From: Poindextera sp035295705
Lineage (GTDB): Bacteria > Pseudomonadota > Alphaproteobacteria > Caulobacterales > Caulobacteraceae
Direction: 5' to 3'
Length of the DNA stretch: 20,650 nucleotides
Assembly: GCA_035295705.1 (NCBI GenBank)
Contig: DATGIN010000099.1
Location: forward strand, 1-20,650
A program made the position numbers and the translations under genes. The notes under the pieces were generated by a model that saw nothing but the letters and a program-made list of their open reading frames with translations, did no database searches and was not told where the DNA came from. Positions 1 to 6,876 of the stretch are shown in pieces; within the stretch, counting starts at the first letter, position 1; every line of letters begins with the position of its first letter.

Positions 1-708
1 GAGGATGCGGCCACGCGGCTGATCGCGCGTCTGCGCCGTGCGCTCACGCCATGCCGCGACGCCGCGCATCACCGCCAGATATTTCGGCGTGAAGCGGCGC
101 GGCTTCAGCCGCCGCCATGCGTTCTCCGGGTCGGGATCGTAGGTCGCCGGATCGGTCAGCGCCTCCATCTCTTCCGCCACCCAAGCGAGCCGTCCCTCCG
201 CTTCCAGCCGCGCACGCAGCGTCGGATAGAGCTCCGCCAGGTGGGTGACGTCAGCGAGCGCGTATTCGAGCTGCGCCTGGCTGAGCGGGCGCCTGGCCCA
301 GTCCGTGAAGCGGCTGGACTTGTCGACGCCGAGCTTCAGCATCTGGCGCACGAGCGCGTCGTACGACACCTGCTCGCCATAGCCGGCCGCCATGGCTGCG
401 ATCTGGGTGTCGAACAACGGCTTGGGCAATACGCCCAGGTTGGCGAAAATCTCTACGTCCTGACGCGCCGCGTGGAACACCTTCTCGACCCGGGGGTTGG
501 CCATCACCGCCAGCAGCGCTCGAAGGTCGATCCCCGCCGCGAGCGGATCGATCACCGCGCCTTCTTCGGGGCTCGCGACCTGCACGAGGCACAGCTTCGG
601 CCAATAGGTCGTCTCGCGCATGAACTCGGTATCGACGGCGACGAAGGGGTGGGCTTCGACGCGGGCGCAAAAGGCTTCCAGGGCCGCGGTGGTGGTGATC
701 GGCGTCAT
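1..708 (-). CDS. rnd: Ribonuclease D (N-terminal 236 residues; cut by window edge)
   Basis: A 3'-5' exoribonuclease of the DEDD superfamily, known for trimming 3' ends of tRNA precursors and other structured RNAs. The reading frame starts at the ATG at 708 and runs open off the left edge, so the C-terminus is missing. All exonuclease motifs are visible: ExoI with D26 and E28 (VAVDTEF), ExoII around D84 (FHAARQD), and ExoIII with Y149 and D153 (YALADVTHL), the DEDDy arrangement. Residues from about 205 onward (RRLKPRRFTPKYLAVMRG) look like entry into the HRDC nucleic-acid-binding domain. The gene diverges from purM with only 57 bp between start codons. I see no Shine-Dalgarno sequence before the ATG, and a -10-like element lies 7 nt upstream, so the mRNA may be leaderless (inference). 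Confidence 0.95.
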   Translation of the reverse strand, partial: MTPITTTAALEAFCARVEAHPFVAVDTEFMRETTYWPKLCLVQVASPEEGAVIDPLAAGIDLRALLAVMANPRVEKVFHAARQDVEIFANLGVLPKPLFDTQIAAMAAGYGEQVSYDALVRQMLKLGVDKSSRFTDWARRPLSQAQLEYALADVTHLAELYPTLRARLEAEGRLAWVAEEMEALTDPATYDPDPENAWRRLKPRRFTPKYLAVMRGVAAWRERTAQTRDQPRGRIL

Positions 709-714
709 CGGCTA

Positions 715-722
715 GCTATAAC
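715..722. promoter_or_regulatory. Candidate -10 element between rnd and purM, usable in both directions
   Basis: GCTATAAC matches the GCTANAWC -10 consensus described for Caulobacter housekeeping promoters at every position on the plus strand (purM direction). It would give a purM leader of roughly 35 nt. Read on the minus strand the same bases are GTTATAGC, matching 6 of 8 positions, and would start transcription at about the rnd ATG. On the minus strand TTGGCC (745-740) lies 17 nt upstream as a possible -35. No good -35 is visible for purM. This is a pattern match only. Confidence 0.4.
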
Positions 723-765
723 GCGGCGACTCGGCCCGTGGCCAAGGGCCGGGCTGAAAGAGAGC

Positions 766-1788
766 ATGAGCAAGCGGCCGAATGGCCTCACCTACGCGGA
801 TGCCGGCGTCGACATCGACGCGGGCGCCGCTTTGGTCGAGGCGATCAAGCCCCTGGCCAAGGCCACGCGCAGGCCGGGGGCGGACGCCGACCTCGGCGGG
901 TTCGGGGCGCTGTTCGACCTGAAGGCCGCCGGCTACGCCGACCCGCTGCTCGTCACGACGACCGATGGCGCGGGCACCAAGCTGAAGGTCGCGATCGAGA
1001 CCGGCCTGCACGACACCGTCGGCGTCGACCTCGTCGCCATGTGCGTGAACGACCTGCTGGCGCAGGGCGCAGAGCCCCTCCTCTTCCTCGACTACTTCTC
1101 GACCGGAAAGCTCGACGTCGAACTGGGGCGACGCATCGTGGCAGGCATCGCCGACGGCTGCCGACAGGCGGGTTGCGCGCTCGTGGGCGGCGAGACCGCC
1201 GAGATGCCTGGGATGTACGCCGACGGCGACTACGACCTCGCCGGCTTCGCGCTCGGCGCCGTCGATCGCGGCGCGGCGCTGCCCCGGCTCGAGCGCCAAG
1301 CCCCCGGCGACCTCCTGATCGGGCTCGCCTCCTCCGGCCCGCACGCAAACGGTTTTTCGCTCATCCGCCAGGTCGTCGCGCACTCGGGCCTGAGCTGGGA
1401 TGCGCCAGCGCCCTTTGCGCCGGCCGTGACGCTGGGCGAGGCGTTCATGACGCCGACGCGAATCTATGTTCGCGGCGTGCTGCCTCTCGTGCGCGCGGGG
1501 TTAATCGAGGGGATCGCCCACATCACAGGCGGCGGACTCATCGAAAATCCACCGCGCGCGGTCGCCGGGCGCCTGGCGCCGCGCTTCGATTGGAGCGCCT
1601 GGCCGCTGCCGCCCATCTTCGCGTGGATGCAAGGCGTCGCCGGCATCAGCGACCACGAGCTTCGCCGGACGTTCAACTGCGGGATCGGGATGATCCTGGT
1701 CGTAAAGCCGACGAACGCCGCATCGGTGCTCGACCAACTGGCGGCGGCCGAAACCGCGACCGTAGCTGGCGCGTTGGTCGCTGTGTAG
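766..1788 (+). CDS. purM: Phosphoribosylformylglycinamidine cyclo-ligase (AIR synthetase)
   Basis: Catalyses the ATP-dependent ring closure of FGAM to aminoimidazole ribonucleotide in de novo purine synthesis, in the cytoplasm. The 340-residue product matches the family length (about 345). Family blocks are clear: the TTTDGAGTK segment near residues 63-71, the GVDLVAMCVNDLLAQGAEPL block from residue 86, GGETAEMPGMY from residue 141, HITGGGLIENPPR, and NCGIGM near the C-terminus. The ATG at 766 is preceded by AAGAGAG and gives the normal start of the family. The frame is open upstream to 241, but that part is antisense to rnd and is not family sequence. purN usually follows purM directly in alphaproteobacteria. 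Here an unrelated exported-protein gene intervenes and purN is on the opposite strand. Confidence 0.97.
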   Translation: MSKRPNGLTYADAGVDIDAGAALVEAIKPLAKATRRPGADADLGGFGALFDLKAAGYADPLLVTTTDGAGTKLKVAIETGLHDTVGVDLVAMCVNDLLAQGAEPLLFLDYFSTGKLDVELGRRIVAGIADGCRQAGCALVGGETAEMPGMYADGDYDLAGFALGAVDRGAALPRLERQAPGDLLIGLASSGPHANGFSLIRQVVAHSGLSWDAPAPFAPAVTLGEAFMTPTRIYVRGVLPLVRAGLIEGIAHITGGGLIENPPRAVAGRLAPRFDWSAWPLPPIFAWMQGVAGISDHELRRTFNCGIGMILVVKPTNAASVLDQLAAAETATVAGALVAV

Positions 1789-1906
1789 GTTCGCCGACAG
1801 AAAGAGAACGGGGCTTGCGATTGCCCGCCCGAGCGCAAGGCGCCAAGGTCTGCCCGCACAGGTCGCGGCGCGAGCGCCAGACCGTGTTGCGTGTGGGAGT
1901 TGGCCG

Positions 1907-2935
1907 ATGAAGCGCTTCGCCTCCTGGGTCGCGTTCCTAGCGATCTGGCTGACGGCGGCCGCGGCCACCGCGCGCGACGGACATGGCGGTCCGGCGAACT
2001 GTTGCACCATCGACGCCGGCGCGCAGGTCGTCGTCGCGCTGGCCCAGCCCCTCAGCACCAAGCTGCAACGGACCGGCGACAAATTCGGCCTTCGCCTCGC
2101 TGCGCCTGTCGTGGTCAGCGGCTGGGTGGTCATCCCGGCCGGAACGCCGGGAACCGGCGAGGTGGTCGAAGCGACGAAGCCAGGCCCTGGCGGCCGGCCA
2201 GCCAAGCTCGTGCTCGCCGCGCGCTACCTGACCTTCGGCGGCCGTCAGCTGGCGCTCGAGGGCATGCAGCTCGCGCTGGCGGGCAAGAACAACGGCATGG
2301 CGGCCCAGGCCGCGGGCGCCGGCGGCATGGCGTTCTTCCCGCTCGGCTTCGTGGGGCTGGCGGTCGAGGGGGGCGATGTGGAGGTTCAGGCCGGTGCGCA
2401 AGCCAGAGCGGCAATCCGCGATGACGTTGTGCTTCCCCCGCTCAGGCGGGCGACGCCGGACGAGTCGTACAACTCGGTCGCGCTCGAGAGCGGCGCCGAT
2501 GTGCCTGACTCCGGCGGCGCCATAGACATCCCGCCGCCCCCTCCGGGGATGGGTCAGATCGTCTTCTTCCGGCCCTACACAGTGCTCGGCATCGGCCAGT
2601 GGTTCAGCGTGCGAGAGCACGGCGATCGTATCGGCAAGCTCTTCAACGGCGCCTATTTCGTCAGGGCGGTGCAACCCGGCGTACACAGCTATACCGCTGC
2701 GTTCGAGCCCGAGCTCGGCGACCGCCTGACGTTGGAGGTGGCCGCCGGCGAGACCTACTTCGTCCAAGGCGTGCTGACCAAGGGCGTCGTCCTGAGCGCG
2801 GCGAACCTCTTGCCGTCGGGCCGCGGCGCCTTCGACAGGGCTTCGCGCAAGCTGAAGCGCAGCAACGCGCCCGCGTGGAGGGGAGACTCCGAAATCGGCG
2901 CCGAGCGGCCACGCGGCGCAGACGCAGATCGCTAG
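1907..2935 (+). CDS. Exported DUF2846-type protein of unknown function
   Basis: The 342-residue product begins with a signal peptide (K2, R3, hydrophobic stretch, likely cleavage after A22), so it should be periplasmic. A Cys pair (C32-C33) follows soon after, but without a lipobox. Residues about 35-185 form a Gly/Ala/Val-rich domain (VALAQPLSTKLQRTGDKFGL, then PAGTPGTGEV), which suggests a beta-rich fold. Residues about 216-316 resemble DUF2846: GQIVFFRPYTVLG, an NGAYFV segment, PGVHSYTA, then LTLEVAAGETYFVQG. A proline-rich linker (IPPPPPGMG) separates the two. GGGAG-like GGGAG at 1895-1899 with 7-nt spacing supports the ATG at 1907. The 118-bp gap from purM shows no clear promoter, so cotranscription with purM is possible. 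Its TAG stop overlaps the stop of purN on the other strand. No biochemical role can be assigned. Confidence 0.8.
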   Translation: MKRFASWVAFLAIWLTAAAATARDGHGGPANCCTIDAGAQVVVALAQPLSTKLQRTGDKFGLRLAAPVVVSGWVVIPAGTPGTGEVVEATKPGPGGRPAKLVLAARYLTFGGRQLALEGMQLALAGKNNGMAAQAAGAGGMAFFPLGFVGLAVEGGDVEVQAGAQARAAIRDDVVLPPLRRATPDESYNSVALESGADVPDSGGAIDIPPPPPGMGQIVFFRPYTVLGIGQWFSVREHGDRIGKLFNGAYFVRAVQPGVHSYTAAFEPELGDRLTLEVAAGETYFVQGVLTKGVVLSAANLLPSGRGAFDRASRKLKRSNAPAWRGDSEIGAERPRGADADR

Positions 2936-3534
2936 GCCGGCTGAACCGCGCCGCCGCGCGCCGCAATCGCCCTCAGCGTCTCGACAAACAGCGCGCCTTC
3001 GATCGCCACGACGCGTTCGGCAAGGGTCTGGGGCGTGTCGGTCGCCAGCACGCGCACCTTTTTCTGCGCGATGACCGGGCCGTGGTCGTAGACGGCGTCG
3101 ACGATGTGCACGGAGGCGCCGCTCTCGGACGCGCCGGCGGCCAGGACCGCCTCGTGGACGAAGCGCCCGTACATGCCCTTGCCGCCGAAGTCGGGCAGCA
3201 GAGCGGGGTGCACGTTCAGGACGCGGCCGCGGTAGTGCGCGAGCGTGCGCGGTCCGACCATGCGCAGGTAGCCCGAGAGAATGACAAGCTCGACGCCCGC
3301 GGCGCCGAGCGCTGCGTCGATCGCCTCATCGGCCGCTTCGTCGGAACCGGCGGTCTTCCTGCTGATGTGGGCGGCCGCCAGGCCATGTTCGCGGGCGAAG
3401 ACGAGCGCTGCGGAGTCCGCGTTGTTGCTGATGGCGATGCGCGCCTCGGCTTCGAGCTCGCCCGAGTGGATCGCGGCCACGATGGCGCGCATGCTGGTCC
3501 CGGCGTGACTGGCCAGGAAGCCGAGGCGGAGCAT
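2932..3534 (-). CDS. purN: Phosphoribosylglycinamide formyltransferase, variant type
   Basis: Transfers a formyl group from 10-formyl-tetrahydrofolate to GAR, an early step of purine synthesis. The product has 200 residues (E. coli enzyme 212). The catalytic Asn, His and Asp align as N107 and H109 (LNVHPALLP) and D150 (YDHGPVIAQ), with VHIVD just before the Asp. The phosphate-binding segment near the N-terminus is unusual: SHAGTSMRAI replaces the usual SGNGSNLQA-type sequence, and GGKGMYGRFVHEAV follows the HPALLP motif. These suggest a divergent PurN subfamily. A related formyltransferase is the alternative, though retention of the triad favours PurN. It starts 15 nt downstream of the ndk stop and is probably cotranscribed with ndk. 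It converges on the DUF2846 gene with interlocking stops. Confidence 0.88.
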   Translation of the reverse strand: MLRLGFLASHAGTSMRAIVAAIHSGELEAEARIAISNNADSAALVFAREHGLAAAHISRKTAGSDEAADEAIDAALGAAGVELVILSGYLRMVGPRTLAHYRGRVLNVHPALLPDFGGKGMYGRFVHEAVLAAGASESGASVHIVDAVYDHGPVIAQKKVRVLATDTPQTLAERVVAIEGALFVETLRAIAARGGAVQPA

Positions 3535-3549
3535 CCGCCGGCCCGCGCC

Positions 3550-3969
3550 CTAACCGACGATGTCAGCGTCGGTGAAGAACTGCGCGATCTCGGCCTTGGC
3601 GTTGTCAGGGCTGTCGGAGCCGTGCACGGAGTTGCCCGTGAAGCTCTCGGCATAGAGCGCGCGGATGGTCCCCGCCGCGGCGTTGGCGGGGTTCGTGGCT
3701 CCCATCACCTCGCGGTATCGCGCGACGGCGTCGGCGCCTTCCAGCACCTGGACCACGACGGGCCCTGACGTCATGAGCTCGACCAGGTCGTCGAAAAACG
3801 GCTTGTCCTTGTGCACGCCGTAAAAGGCCCTCGCCTCCTCCGGCGTCATCCGGATCCGCCTCTGGGCGACGATGCGCAAGCCGGCATCCTCGATCACGGC
3901 GTTGATCTTGCCGGTCAGGTTCCGGCGCGTGGCGTCCGGCTTGATGATCGACAGGGTGCGCTCGGTCAT
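3550..3969 (-). CDS. ndk: Nucleoside diphosphate kinase
   Basis: Transfers the gamma phosphate from ATP to other nucleoside diphosphates through a phosphohistidine, balancing NTP and dNTP pools. The 139-residue product is full length. It shows the family start MTERTLSIIKPDA, the KDKPFF segment (56-59), and the active-site block GNSVHGSDSP with catalytic H116. The ATG at 3969 is the conserved family start; the frame is open further upstream (to 4188), but that extension has no family similarity. An AAGAAG sequence lies upstream of the start. purN follows after 15 nt on the same strand, joining two purine nucleotide functions. A good promoter lies about 55 nt upstream. Confidence 0.97.
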   Translation of the reverse strand: MTERTLSIIKPDATRRNLTGKINAVIEDAGLRIVAQRRIRMTPEEARAFYGVHKDKPFFDDLVELMTSGPVVVQVLEGADAVARYREVMGATNPANAAAGTIRALYAESFTGNSVHGSDSPDNAKAEIAQFFTDADIVG

Positions 3970-4022
3970 GGAGGCCGTTCTTCTTGTTGGGCTGGGGGAT
4001 TGGAAAGACGGAGGGTCGCGGC

Positions 4023-4051
4023 TTATAACCTCGCGCGTCCGCCGAAGCCAA
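4023..4051 (-). promoter_or_regulatory. Candidate housekeeping promoter for ndk-purN
   Basis: On the minus strand TTGGCT (4051-4046) is followed after exactly 17 nt by TTATAA (4028-4023). The predicted start, near 4015, would give a leader of about 45 nt before the ndk ATG at 3969. Spacing and direction fit a vegetative sigma factor. This is a sequence match only. Confidence 0.45.
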
Positions 4052-4115
4052 GGCGGGCAAAGGAAGCGAACGTAAGCGCGATGCGGACGGCAGGAACGCG
4101 ACAAACCCGGTAGGG

Positions 4116-4146
4116 GCCGCTCCGCGGGCGAGAGCCCGCTAGCGGC
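4116..4146 (+). other. Strong hairpin in the leader region of the ABC-F gene
   Basis: The outer arms GCCGCT (4116-4121) and AGCGGC (4141-4146) pair perfectly. The inner arms GCGGGC (4124-4129) and GCCCGC (4134-4139) pair perfectly around a GAGA tetraloop, with a small CC/T internal loop between them. The structure ends 63 nt before the ABC-F ATG. No T-run follows on either strand, so it is not a standard intrinsic terminator. It may be a regulatory leader structure or a by-product of high GC. Confidence 0.45.
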
Positions 4147-4209
4147 GCTGCGGCCTCTGCGCTCGCGGCGCTGTCGCCGATCCCGCACGCCTCAATTCCG
4201 GTCGCTCCC

Positions 4210-6075
4210 ATGCTCCGCATCACCGATCTTGTCTTCGACGCCTACGGGCGACGGTTCTTCGACACCGCAAGCGTCTTTCTGCCCAACGGCCACAAGGTGG
4301 GGCTCGTCGGCCGCAACGGCGCCGGCAAGTCGACGCTGTTTCGCCTGATCAAGGGCGAGCTGGAGCCCGGCGGCGGCGAGATCGTGCTGCCCAAGGCGGC
4401 TCGCATCGGTTCCGTCGACCAGGAACATCCGGCCAGTCCTGCGCCGCTGCTCGAGACGGTGCTGGCGGCGGACGTCGAGCGCGACCGCTTGATGATGCAG
4501 CTGGAGACGGCGCCCCCCGAGCGGCTGGGCGAGGTTTACGCGCTCCTCGCCGAAATCGACGCCGACCGCGCACCCGCGCGCGCCGCCGAGATTTTGCACG
4601 GGCTGGGTTTCAGCAACGCCGACCTCGATCGGCCCATGGAGGAATTCTCCGGCGGCTGGCGGATGCGGGTAGCCCTGGCGGCGGCTCTGTTCTCCGAGCC
4701 GGACCTGCTGCTGCTTGACGAGCCGACCAACTACCTCGACCTCGAAGGCGCGCTCTGGCTCGAGGCGAGGCTGAGGAAGTATCCGAAGACCGCAATCGTC
4801 ATCAGCCACGACCGCGAGCTGTTGAACCGGTCGGTCGGCCACATCCTGCACCTGAACGAGCAGAAGCTCGATCTGTATGCGGGTGGCTACGACGCGTTCG
4901 AGCGCGAGCGGGCCGAGAAGCTCCGCCTGCAGGAGGCGACGCGCGCAAAGACCGAAGCGCGCCGTGCGCACATGCAGTCGTTCGTCGACCGGTTCCGCTA
5001 CAAGGCGACCAAGGCGCGCCAGGCCCAGTCCAGGCTGAAGATGATCGCGCGGCTTCCCGTGATCCCGCCGGTGGTGGCCGAGCACACGGCGCCGTTTCAG
5101 ATCCCCTCCCCCGCTCGCCCGCTCGCGCCGCCGCTCATGCGGCTGGAGAATGCGTCGGTCGGCTACGGCGGACCGCCCGTGCTGTCCGGGCTGAACCTGC
5201 GGTTCGACGTCGACGACCGGATCGGGCTGCTCGGCGTCAACGGCGCGGGAAAGTCGACCTTCGCCAAGCTTCTGGCGGACGCCCTGCCGCTGGCGGCCGG
5301 CGCGGTCCGGAGGGCCGCTCGGATGAAGGTCGCCTGGTTCCACCAGCACCAGATCGAGGCGCTCGATCCCTCGGACACGCCGCTCGCCATCATCCGCCGC
5401 GCTCTGCCCGACCTAACCGAAGCGCAGCAACGCTCGAGGATCGCCCAGTTCGGGATGGGCCGCGACAAGGCCGAGACCACGGTGGCCGATCTGTCCGGCG
5501 GTGAGCGGGCAAGGCTGTTGCTCAACCTCGTAGCACGCGAGGCGCCGCATCTTTTGATCCTCGACGAACCGACCAACCACCTCGACATCGATAGCCGCCG
5601 GGCGTTGTTGGAGGCCTTGAACGACTACGACGGCGCTGTCCTCCTGATCACGCACGATCGCGCGCTGATGGAGCTGGTGGCCGATCGCCTCTGGCTCACG
5701 GCCGGCGGCACGATCCGCCCCTTCGACGGCGACCTCGAGGACTACGCGCGCCTGGTGCTCGAGCAGGCGCGGGCGGCCGCCCGCGAGGCGACCCCGCAGA
5801 CGGCGCCGCCTGCACCGCCTCCGGTCAGCCTCTCCACACTGCGCCGTCGACTGGAGGAGGCGGAGGCGGCGTTGGCGCGCGAGACACGGGCGGCGGAAGC
5901 GGTCGATCTCGCGCTCGCCGAGCCGGGTATCTTCCGCCGCGATCCGAACCGGGCCGCCGACCTGGGGCGCCAGCGCTCGCGTGCGAAGGAATCGCTGGCG
6001 AAGGCGGAGGCTGCCTGGTTGGCGGCCGCGGAGGCCTACGAGGAAGCCGCGGCTACCCGCACTTCACCGCGGTGA
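4210..6075 (+). CDS. ABC-F family ATPase, YheS-like
   Basis: A soluble protein with two ABC domains in one chain and no membrane segments, as in ABC-F ribosome-associated translation factors. Length is 621 residues, close to E. coli YheS (about 637). Domain 1 has Walker A GRNGAGKST (34-42), signature SGGW from S147, and Walker B LLLLDEPTNYLD near 168. The inter-domain linker contains FRYKATKARQAQSRLKM, typical of the P-site-reaching ABC-F linker. Domain 2 has Walker A GVNGAGKST (342-350), LSGGE at 428, and LLILDEPTNHLD from 448. Residues about 540-621 form an Ala/Glu/Arg-rich coiled coil like the YheS C-terminal arm. The ATG at 4210 has no visible Shine-Dalgarno and is preceded by a strong hairpin. 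The last 23 bp overlap the convergent I78 gene. Its exact cellular role is not settled for this subfamily. Confidence 0.92.
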   Translation: MLRITDLVFDAYGRRFFDTASVFLPNGHKVGLVGRNGAGKSTLFRLIKGELEPGGGEIVLPKAARIGSVDQEHPASPAPLLETVLAADVERDRLMMQLETAPPERLGEVYALLAEIDADRAPARAAEILHGLGFSNADLDRPMEEFSGGWRMRVALAAALFSEPDLLLLDEPTNYLDLEGALWLEARLRKYPKTAIVISHDRELLNRSVGHILHLNEQKLDLYAGGYDAFERERAEKLRLQEATRAKTEARRAHMQSFVDRFRYKATKARQAQSRLKMIARLPVIPPVVAEHTAPFQIPSPARPLAPPLMRLENASVGYGGPPVLSGLNLRFDVDDRIGLLGVNGAGKSTFAKLLADALPLAAGAVRRAARMKVAWFHQHQIEALDPSDTPLAIIRRALPDLTEAQQRSRIAQFGMGRDKAETTVADLSGGERARLLLNLVAREAPHLLILDEPTNHLDIDSRRALLEALNDYDGAVLLITHDRALMELVADRLWLTAGGTIRPFDGDLEDYARLVLEQARAAAREATPQTAPPAPPPVSLSTLRRRLEEAEAALARETRAAEAVDLALAEPGIFRRDPNRAADLGRQRSRAKESLAKAEAAWLAAAEAYEEAAATRTSPR

Positions 6076-6421
6076 TGACGCCGCTGTCAGCGTCGAAGAC
6101 GATGTCGGTGCGGCCGGGCACGTAGTCCTGCGTCACCAGGCAGGTCGAGCAGTAGACACGCCTGAGGCCAGGGTTGACGGGTACGGGAATCTCCGACCTC
6201 GGCTTGCCGACCAGCCACGCGAGGCTCTTCGCCTCGCAGGCGTCGCCGGCCCACAGCGCCGTGGGCTCAGGCGACGGCGGCGGGTCCGGAGCGCGTAGCG
6301 GCTGCGCCGCCGCGGGCGCAACGGCCGGCGGCGCCGGCTCGGACAGCGGCTGCGCCAGTGCGCTCGCCGCAACAAGCGCGAAGGCCGCGGCGGCCATCGT
6401 CGCAGCCCGTCCGGTCCTCAT
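6053..6421 (-). CDS. Secreted peptidase inhibitor I78-family protein
   Basis: The 122-residue precursor has an N-terminal signal peptide (R2, R5, then an Ala-rich core, likely cleavage near A23), a Pro/Ala-rich spacer (about 24-57), and a C-terminal domain from residue 60. That domain fits the I78 pattern seen in small serine-protease inhibitors: DAC (C62), LVGKP (70-74), IPVPV, RRVY, VTQDYVPGRTDIVFD (96-110), and terminal VKCG (C121). C62 and C121 would form the usual disulfide. C91 and C94 form an additional CSTC pair. The start at 6421 is chosen because it overlaps the holC stop as ATGA and gives a clean signal peptide; upstream in-frame starts would lie inside holC. The 3' end overlaps the ABC-F gene by 23 bp. 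The protein is probably periplasmic; the target protease is unknown. Confidence 0.8.
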   Translation of the reverse strand: MRTGRAATMAAAAFALVAASALAQPLSEPAPPAVAPAAAQPLRAPDPPPSPEPTALWAGDACEAKSLAWLVGKPRSEIPVPVNPGLRRVYCSTCLVTQDYVPGRTDIVFDADSGVITAVKCG

Positions 6422-6876
6422 GCCTGCTTCTCCCAGCCGCGCTCGGCGCCCTGTCGCCAGTAAGACACCGGGTGGCCCGCTTCGCGGAACGCCCGCCAAC
6501 GGTCCCGCGCCACGGCGGTCGCCTGCGGATCGCGCCCGTCGAACAACAGGACGCAGCGTTCGTAGCCGTCCAGCGGTCCAGCCTCGGCTCCATCGACGAG
6601 GAAGAGCGCCTTGGCGTCGTTCGGATTGTCGGCCGAGGTCGTCAGCAGGATCGGCTGCCGCTCCGCAATCGGCTCGCGCGCCAGGCCGTGAGCCAGGAAA
6701 CTATCGTCGCGGTAGCTCCACAGCCACCCGTCCAGGTGATCGAGCCGCTCCTCGGCGGTCGTTCGTACGATCGCCCGCCAGCCGCGCGCCAAAGTCTTCT
6801 CCAAAAGCTCGGGTAGCGCCTGGTCAAGGGCGGTGCGTTCGAGGTGGTAGAACCAGACTTCGCAACCGCTGTTCAT
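6418..6876 (-). CDS. holC: DNA polymerase III chi subunit
   Basis: Chi links the replicative clamp loader to single-stranded DNA-binding protein. The 152-residue product (E. coli 147) has the family opening, here EVWFYHLERTALDQALPELL, then LARGWRAIVRT, WLWSYRDDSFLAHGL (residues about 51-65), QPILLTT, and a C-terminal region ending in GWEKQA. The WLW/DDSFLPHG-type motif is characteristic; here it reads DDSFLAHG. The start ATG (6876-6874) overlaps the hydrolase stop as ATGA, and the stop overlaps the I78 start in the same way. This implies translational coupling within a pepA-led operon. pepA and holC neighbour each other in many proteobacteria; here a hydrolase gene separates them. Confidence 0.93.
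   Translation of the reverse strand: MNSGCEVWFYHLERTALDQALPELLEKTLARGWRAIVRTTAEERLDHLDGWLWSYRDDSFLAHGLAREPIAERQPILLTTSADNPNDAKALFLVDGAEAGPLDGYERCVLLFDGRDPQATAVARDRWRAFREAGHPVSYWRQGAERGWEKQA

Noticed and set aside
241..765. N-terminal extension of the purM reading frame
   Set aside because: The extension is antisense to rnd and has no PurM similarity; the ATG at 766 gives the family length.
1847..1883. Possible stem GGTCTG/CAGACC between purM and the DUF2846 gene
   Set aside because: Only six pairs with a long unpaired interior and no T-run; not enough to call a terminator or riboswitch.
738..1910. 390-residue plus-strand ORF overlapping purM in another frame
   Set aside because: Extreme Arg content (runs of RR) typical of an out-of-frame high-GC reading; purM motifs lie in the other frame.
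2599..3768. 389-residue plus-strand ORF across purN and the end of the DUF2846 gene
   Set aside because: It spans two genes that have recognisable motifs in other frames and itself shows none.
4142..4175. Repeated GCGGCGCTG in the ABC-F leader
   Set aside because: Two copies of a short GC-rich word are expected by chance at this composition.
4192..5349. 385-residue minus-strand ORF antisense to the ABC-F gene
   Set aside because: Arg/Gln/Leu-rich with no recognisable domain; it is the shadow of a high-GC gene with clear ABC motifs in the sense frame.
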